In this document: positions 5,582 to 8,985 of the stretch, one piece after another
Layout: every line of letters begins with the position of its first letter
Position numbering within the stretch: the stretch's first letter is position 1
Source of the DNA: an uncultured Lactobacillus sp.
Lineage (GTDB): Bacteria; Bacillota; Bacilli; Lactobacillales; Lactobacillaceae
Length of the DNA: 8,985 bases
Direction of reading: 5' to 3'
Assembly (NCBI RefSeq): GCF_902491705.1
Contig: NZ_CABUIW010000072.1
Span: 1-8,985 of the forward strand
Made by a program: the position numbers and the translations under genes
The notes under the pieces: model-generated
Database searches by the model: none
What the model was told of the DNA's origin: nothing
The model's input: the letters and a program-made list of their open reading frames with translations, nothing else

Positions 5582-5986
5582 TTAACATTGACCGCCGTTT
5601 TTTAAATCATCTGCAGTAACGGCTTCTGGTACGTATTGTGATACTGTTACGCCACCATCAATAATGCCGCTGTCTGATGACAAACTTAAAGTAGAATTAC
5701 GTGCATTTACTACCAATCCTGGTTCAAAGAAAGTTGTCTCAGGTTCTGCAGTATATAAATCGAGACCCGCGTTGTTTTCAAGCTTAATATCGTATTTAGG
5801 ATCTGCTTTAGGCAAAATTACAAATTGGAAGCTATCACCAATGGTGCATGTGCCGCCTTTTTTAGAATACTTATTTGATCCATCGTCCAAAGCTAGAATC
5901 ACAATTTGATGATCTTTATCCATCTTGCTTTTAATAAAATCAGCTGCTTCTGGTTTAATGTTGATTGAAAATTTTTCTTGTGTCAT
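5582..5986 (-). CDS. Iron-sulfur cluster biosynthesis (HesB/IscA-like) domain protein
   Basis: The 134-residue cytoplasmic protein resembles the short Lactobacillus proteins placed in the FeS-biosynthesis (HesB/IscA) fold family. Recognisable landmarks are ALDDGSNKYSKKGGTCTIG (32-50), ENNAGLDLYT, and the SLSSDSGIIDGG stretch near 100-112. Classical A-type carriers hold iron or clusters with a Cys about 60 residues before a C-terminal CxC. Here only C47 and the very last residue C134 are present, so a conventional cluster-carrier role is doubtful and the true function is unknown. ATG at 5986 is preferred over an upstream TTG at 5992, because GAGGG then sits seven bases before the start instead of two. 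An extended -10 at 6034-6042 indicates its own promoter; no clear terminator follows. Confidence 0.7.
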   Translation of the reverse strand: MTQEKFSINIKPEAADFIKSKMDKDHQIVILALDDGSNKYSKKGGTCTIGDSFQFVILPKADPKYDIKLENNAGLDLYTAEPETTFFEPGLVVNARNSTLSLSSDSGIIDGGVTVSQYVPEAVTADDLKNGGQC

Positions 5987-6033
5987 ATCCAATCCCTCGA
6001 TTCATTTTATTACGTCTGTTATTCACTTACTTA

Positions 6034-6042
6034 AATATAGCA
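6034..6042 (-). promoter_or_regulatory. Extended -10 promoter of the FeS-domain gene
   Basis: On the minus strand TGCTATATT (6042-6034) is an extended -10 element with a 5/6 hexamer, about 48 bases before the ATG at 5986. No good -35 stands at the usual distance, which extended -10 promoters tolerate. Confidence 0.45.
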
Positions 6043-6111
6043 CGTTTAAATGATTTTCCCTACAAAAATGCTCAAAAGTATTCTAAATCTTTAGTTTTTT
6101 CAAATTTATCA

Positions 6112-6140
6112 TTGCAAGCCACCTTAAAAAGGCTCAAAAT
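6112..6140 (+). promoter_or_regulatory. Candidate promoter of the permease gene
   Basis: TTGCAA (6112-6117), 17 bases, CAAAAT (6135-6140), each 4/6 to consensus. It would give a leader of about 40 bases up to the ATG at 6188. It shares the 201-base divergent region with the FeS-domain gene's promoter. The rest of that region shows nothing further. Confidence 0.35.
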
Positions 6141-6187
6141 GATACATAGGGTTTTTAGACGATTGTAATACGTAAGGGGGACCTTTT

Positions 6188-7294
6188 ATGACCGTCTTAA
6201 AGAATATTGCTAAAGATAGAATTTTACAGATTACAGTTTTAATTACAGTAGTTAGCCTTTTTTTTGCTAGACCGAGGCTTGCAGATATAAACTTCCATAC
6301 TTTATGGTCTGTTGCCACTATGTTAACTCTGATCCAGATCTATGCTTATTTGCACGTTCTGGATGTTTTAGCGTACAAGCTTACGAGTATTGCGGATAAT
6401 ACGCGTAAGTTGAACATGTTGTTTACGGTTTTATCTGTTATCGCCGGCATGTTTTTGGGTAATGATATTACTGTATTAACTTTAATTCCACTTTATTTAA
6501 ATATTGCTAAGCGCTACAAGTTGCCACAAATTTTACCAGTTACTTTAATTGGTATGGGTGCAAATATCGGGGCCGCGTTTACTCCTTGGGGTAATCCCCA
6601 CAACATTTTCTTGGTTAGTCGCTTCAATATTACGCCATTAGTCTTCTTTAAATGGTCAGTGCCTTATTTGATTATTTCTATGATAATCATGATTTTGGTC
6701 TTTTTGTTTGTTCCTAAAGAAGAAATTCCAGTTCAAAAGACTGAACCTATTAGAATCAGCTGGCGTCCTACTATTATTACAACGGCTGTTTTTATCTTCT
6801 TCTTCTTTGGAGTTTTCAGAATCGTCAATATCGTTTGGCCAATGATTGTAGCGATCGTTTTAGCTCTAGCAATTAATCCGCGGATTATGCTTAAGATCGA
6901 CTATGCATTGCTCTTAACTTTCACTGGTTTCTTTATCTTTATCAGTGATATCCAACAAATTCCAGCAATCGTTAACTTAATCCACATGACAGTTCACTCC
7001 GAGATTTCAACGTACTTCGCTTCAATTATTACTAGTCAAATAATGAGTAACGTTCCTTCAACTATCTTAGTTGGTAAGTTTACTAATTATGCGCAAGCGC
7101 TGTTTCTTGGATCAAACATCGGTGGTTTTGGTTCCGCAATCGGTTCAATGGCCAACATGTTAGTTATGAAGACATTCAACCAACATGCTACTGTTAGCCG
7201 CAAGAAATTCTTTATTCAATGGACGATCATGCAGTTTGCTGGCTTGATTATTTTAACCATCGTTGGATTAGGACTATTAATCTTTAGAATTTAA
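6188..7294 (+). CDS. Ion transporter superfamily permease (ArsB/CitM/SLC13-like)
   Basis: The 368-residue protein is almost wholly hydrophobic, with about ten membrane helices. Two signature hairpins of the ArsB/NhaD/citrate-transporter fold are visible in repeat-like positions: GNDIT (91-95) followed by GANIGAAFTPWGNPHN (124-139) in the first half, and SNVPST (287-292) followed by GSNIGGFGSAIGSMANML (308-325) in the second. The paired N-P and GxN motifs usually line the substrate and cation site. Substrate could be a di/tricarboxylate, another anion or Na+/H+; sequence alone does not decide. The protein is shorter than typical members (about 420 or more), with short loops, yet both halves look complete. 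The start has a strong AAGGGGG site seven bases upstream. It is a single-gene unit closed by the terminator at 7304-7330. Confidence 0.83.
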   Translation: MTVLKNIAKDRILQITVLITVVSLFFARPRLADINFHTLWSVATMLTLIQIYAYLHVLDVLAYKLTSIADNTRKLNMLFTVLSVIAGMFLGNDITVLTLIPLYLNIAKRYKLPQILPVTLIGMGANIGAAFTPWGNPHNIFLVSRFNITPLVFFKWSVPYLIISMIIMILVFLFVPKEEIPVQKTEPIRISWRPTIITTAVFIFFFFGVFRIVNIVWPMIVAIVLALAINPRIMLKIDYALLLTFTGFFIFISDIQQIPAIVNLIHMTVHSEISTYFASIITSQIMSNVPSTILVGKFTNYAQALFLGSNIGGFGSAIGSMANMLVMKTFNQHATVSRKKFFIQWTIMQFAGLIILTIVGLGLLIFRI

Positions 7295-7303
7295 AATTTT
7301 TTC

Positions 7304-7330
7304 AAGAATGCTTTATCAGCATTCTTTTTT
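7304..7330 (+). terminator. Terminator of the permease gene
   Basis: AAGAATGC (7304-7311) and GCATTCTT (7319-7326) form a perfect 8-pair stem with a 7-base loop, followed by TTTT and further AT-rich sequence, ten bases after the stop codon. Confidence 0.85.
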
Positions 7331-7331
7331 A

Positions 7332-7360
7332 TTGTCCTTAAAACTACAATCAGATAAAAT
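7332..7360 (+). promoter_or_regulatory. Promoter of lemA-htpX
   Basis: TTGTCC (7332-7337), a 17-base spacer, and TAAAAT (7355-7360), the latter 5/6 to the -10 consensus. It starts right after the upstream terminator and gives a leader of about 30 bases carrying the AGGAGG at 7385-7390. Confidence 0.6.
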
Positions 7361-7396
7361 TTAAATAATATACATTTATTTATGAGGAGGATACTT

Positions 7397-7957
7397 ATGA
7401 CACCACTTTTATGGATCCTTTTAGCCATTGTTGTATTAATTATGGCTATCTACATTACTGCTTATAACGGCTTGCAAAGAGCCAAAGTTTACACAGACGA
7501 AGCTTGGAGTCAAATCGACGTTCAATTAAAGCGTCGTAATGATTTAATTCCTAACTTAGTTGAAACAGTTAAGGGCTACGCTAAACATGAAAGCGACACA
7601 TTAGAAAAAGTTGTTTCTTTACGTAACCAATTAACTCAAGTTTCAGCTGACAATCACGAAGAAATTCAAAAGATTTCTAATGAAATTACTGATTCATTAA
7701 AGACAATTTTCGCTTTATCAGAAAATTATCCTAATTTAAAAGCCAATCAAAACTTCTTAAGCTTGCAAGAAGAATTGACCAACACCGAAAACAAGATTGC
7801 TTACTCTCGTCAACTTTACAATTCAAGTGCTGCTCAATACGATCAAAAGCTTTTGACTTTCCCATCAAATATTGTGGCTAAAATTCACCACTTCACTAAG
7901 GTTGACTACTTAGAAACCCCAAAGGAAGAAAAAGAAGTTCCAAAAGTTAAGTTTTAG
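7397..7957 (+). CDS. lemA: LemA family membrane protein
   Basis: The 186-residue protein has one N-terminal membrane helix (about 4-22), with the typical LemA sequence after it: YNGLQRAKVYTDEAWSQIDV from residue 23, then QLKRRNDLIPNLVETVKGYA to about 62. A long helical region and the C-terminal FPSNIVAKI motif complete the family pattern. The length is normal. LemA proteins are helical-bundle membrane proteins of unclear function that are often next to htpX in Firmicutes and are linked to envelope maintenance. I place the start at ATG 7397: an in-frame ATG at 7382 would contain the AGGAGG ribosome binding site itself, which fits 7397 with 6-base spacing. htpX follows after 11 bases. Confidence 0.93.
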   Translation: MTPLLWILLAIVVLIMAIYITAYNGLQRAKVYTDEAWSQIDVQLKRRNDLIPNLVETVKGYAKHESDTLEKVVSLRNQLTQVSADNHEEIQKISNEITDSLKTIFALSENYPNLKANQNFLSLQEELTNTENKIAYSRQLYNSSAAQYDQKLLTFPSNIVAKIHHFTKVDYLETPKEEKEVPKVKF

Positions 7958-7968
7958 AGGATACCAAA

Positions 7969-8856
7969 ATGCTATACCAACAAATTGCACGTAATAAACG
8001 CAAAACTGTAGTGGTTATGGCTGCCTTTGTTATCATCTTAACTTTAGTTGGAGCAGGCTTCGGCTATTTACTTAGCGATACGCCATGGACAGGTATATTT
8101 ATTGCATTAATAGGTAGTTTAATCTACCTACTTTTAGTAATGCGTGACCCTGCCAACATGGTAATGAGCTTGAACCACGCCCAAGAAATTCACGAGCAAG
8201 ATAATCCTCAGCTTTGGCATATCGTCCAAGATATGGCGATGGTAGGACGCGTCCCTATGCCACGCGTTTTTATTATTAATGACCCCAGCCCTAATGCATT
8301 TGCGACAGGTCGTGATCCCGATCATAGTGCTGTTGCTGTAACTCAAGGACTACTTGATTTAATGGATCGTGAAGAACTAGAAGGTGTGTTAGGACACGAA
8401 ATTTCACACATTAGAAATTACGATATCCGTTTATCAACTATCGCTGTTGTATTAGTTGGAGTTATCTCTTTTCTTTCTGGAATTGCCAGTCGCTTTATTT
8501 GGTTTGGCGGCGGAAGCCGAGATGATGACGACGATAATAACAATGCATTTGTAATGATTTTCAAGATTGTGGCAATTGTATTTGTTTTAATTTTAGGTCC
8601 ATTATCTGCATCCCTTGCCCAAATGGCTTTATCCAGAAACCGCGAATTTTTAGCAGATGCTAGTTCAGTAGAATTAACTAGAAATCCGCAAGGACTCATT
8701 TCTGCTTTAACCAAAATCGAAGGCAGTCAGCCAATGAAACAAGCTGATCGCTCAAGTAGTGGCATGTATATCGAAAATCCATTTAAACATAGTGGCAGCC
8801 TTTTTGATACGCACCCACCTACTTCTGAGAGAATCAAAAGATTGCAACAAATGTAA
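7969..8856 (+). CDS. htpX: HtpX membrane zinc metalloprotease (M48B)
   Basis: The 295-residue protein is a full-length HtpX. Two N-terminal membrane helices (about 14-34 and 40-57) precede the protease domain. HEISH at 143-147 gives the HExxH zinc site, and E226 in NREFLAD is the third ligand. Two further hydrophobic stretches (about 156-178 and 193-215) lie between them. NDPSPNAFATGR (104-115) and the C-terminal THPPTSERI motif are also diagnostic. HtpX degrades damaged or misassembled membrane proteins at the inner face of the membrane. An aspartate run (D185-D189) followed by three Asn sits in the loop between the two central helices. The Shine-Dalgarno GAGG overlaps the end of lemA's stop codon, eight bases before ATG 7969, so translation of the two genes is linked. 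Confidence 0.95.
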   Translation: MLYQQIARNKRKTVVVMAAFVIILTLVGAGFGYLLSDTPWTGIFIALIGSLIYLLLVMRDPANMVMSLNHAQEIHEQDNPQLWHIVQDMAMVGRVPMPRVFIINDPSPNAFATGRDPDHSAVAVTQGLLDLMDREELEGVLGHEISHIRNYDIRLSTIAVVLVGVISFLSGIASRFIWFGGGSRDDDDDNNNAFVMIFKIVAIVFVLILGPLSASLAQMALSRNREFLADASSVELTRNPQGLISALTKIEGSQPMKQADRSSSGMYIENPFKHSGSLFDTHPPTSERIKRLQQM

Positions 8857-8860
8857 ATAA

Positions 8861-8893
8861 AAAAAGAATCTGGAAAATCCAGATTCTTTTTTT
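8861..8893 (+). terminator. Terminator of lemA-htpX, probably bidirectional
   Basis: AAAAAGAATCTGGA (8861-8874) pairs with TCCAGATTCTTTTT (8878-8891) around a 3-base loop, with a run of seven T at the end. The A-rich left arm would give a T tract for transcripts coming from the right edge as well. Confidence 0.9.
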
Positions 8894-8985
8894 CTACGTA
8901 AAGTCAAGTCTCATCTAGGGTTAGACCTGATATTTTTAGATAATTGTCCTTGATTGTTTTTTGAGGGCCGATTTATTTTTCGTTG

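Noticed and set aside
5987..5992. TTG start at 5992 for the FeS-domain gene
   Set aside because: GAGGG would be only two bases from the TTG, while ATG 5986 has normal spacing.
7382..7396. In-frame upstream ATG for lemA, adding MRRIL
   Set aside because: These codons contain the AGGAGG ribosome binding site, which is correctly spaced for ATG 7397, and the added residues are not part of the LemA pattern.
8894..8985. Minus-strand open frame of about 25 codons entering from the right edge and ending near 8910
   Set aside because: Too short, with no motif and no supporting signal. Other frames in the same stretch are equally open, so I see no identifiable gene in the last 90 bases.
1..8985. CRISPR arrays, tRNA or rRNA genes, riboswitches
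   Set aside because: No regularly spaced repeats, no tRNA cloverleaf or CCA-type ends and no recognised riboswitch core were seen in any intergenic stretch, all of which are short (about 200 bases or less).

Overview
The window is low-GC DNA with strong AGGAGG-type ribosome binding sites and short intergenic gaps. Gene content (lemA-htpX pair, an IS3-family element, a Lactobacillus-type FeS-biosynthesis-domain protein) fits Lactobacillus in the narrow sense (acidophilus/gasseri/johnsonii/helveticus group). This is inferred from protein style, not from a marker gene, and I cannot name the species.

Layout. 1-144 is the right end of an IS3-family insertion sequence: the last 38 codons of its transposase and the terminal repeat. 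From about 176 to 5986 nearly everything lies on the minus strand. Read in the direction of transcription: a 134-aa FeS-biosynthesis-domain protein (5986-5582); a 46-aa, very basic small protein (5500-5360) with its own promoter, a striking palindrome and two terminator-like hairpins; then a tight run of a membrane-bound degenerate GGDEF protein (5244-4384), a 48-aa single-pass membrane protein (4391-4245), a cellulose-synthase-like family 2 glycosyltransferase (4252-2945) and a membrane-anchored family 8 glycoside hydrolase (2930-1806). After a 73-base gap come a YfbR-like HD phosphohydrolase (1732-1088) and an abutting HNH endonuclease-domain protein (1087-176). The plus strand carries an ArsB/CitM-type (ion transporter superfamily) permease (6188-7294), then lemA (7397-7957) and htpX (7969-8856), each unit closed by a good terminator. 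The last 90 bases hold nothing I can identify.

How the genes work together. The centre of interest is the four-gene block at 1806-5244. Its gene set (GGDEF-like membrane protein, small membrane protein, processive GT2, GH8 hydrolase) resembles the B. subtilis yda and Listeria pss exopolysaccharide loci, in which c-di-GMP controls polysaccharide synthesis and secretion. Here the GGDEF motif has lost its key acidic residues, the glycosyltransferase carries no PilZ domain, and the GH8 enzyme has Asn where many GH8 enzymes have their catalytic Asp. I therefore read the block as a reduced, possibly rewired polysaccharide synthesis machine whose regulatory input is unclear. The 48-aa membrane protein, which overlaps both neighbours by 8 bases, and the 46-aa basic protein upstream are easily missed by automatic annotation.

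The HD and HNH genes look translationally coupled and may form a nucleotide/nucleic-acid processing pair. LemA and HtpX are the usual envelope partner pair.
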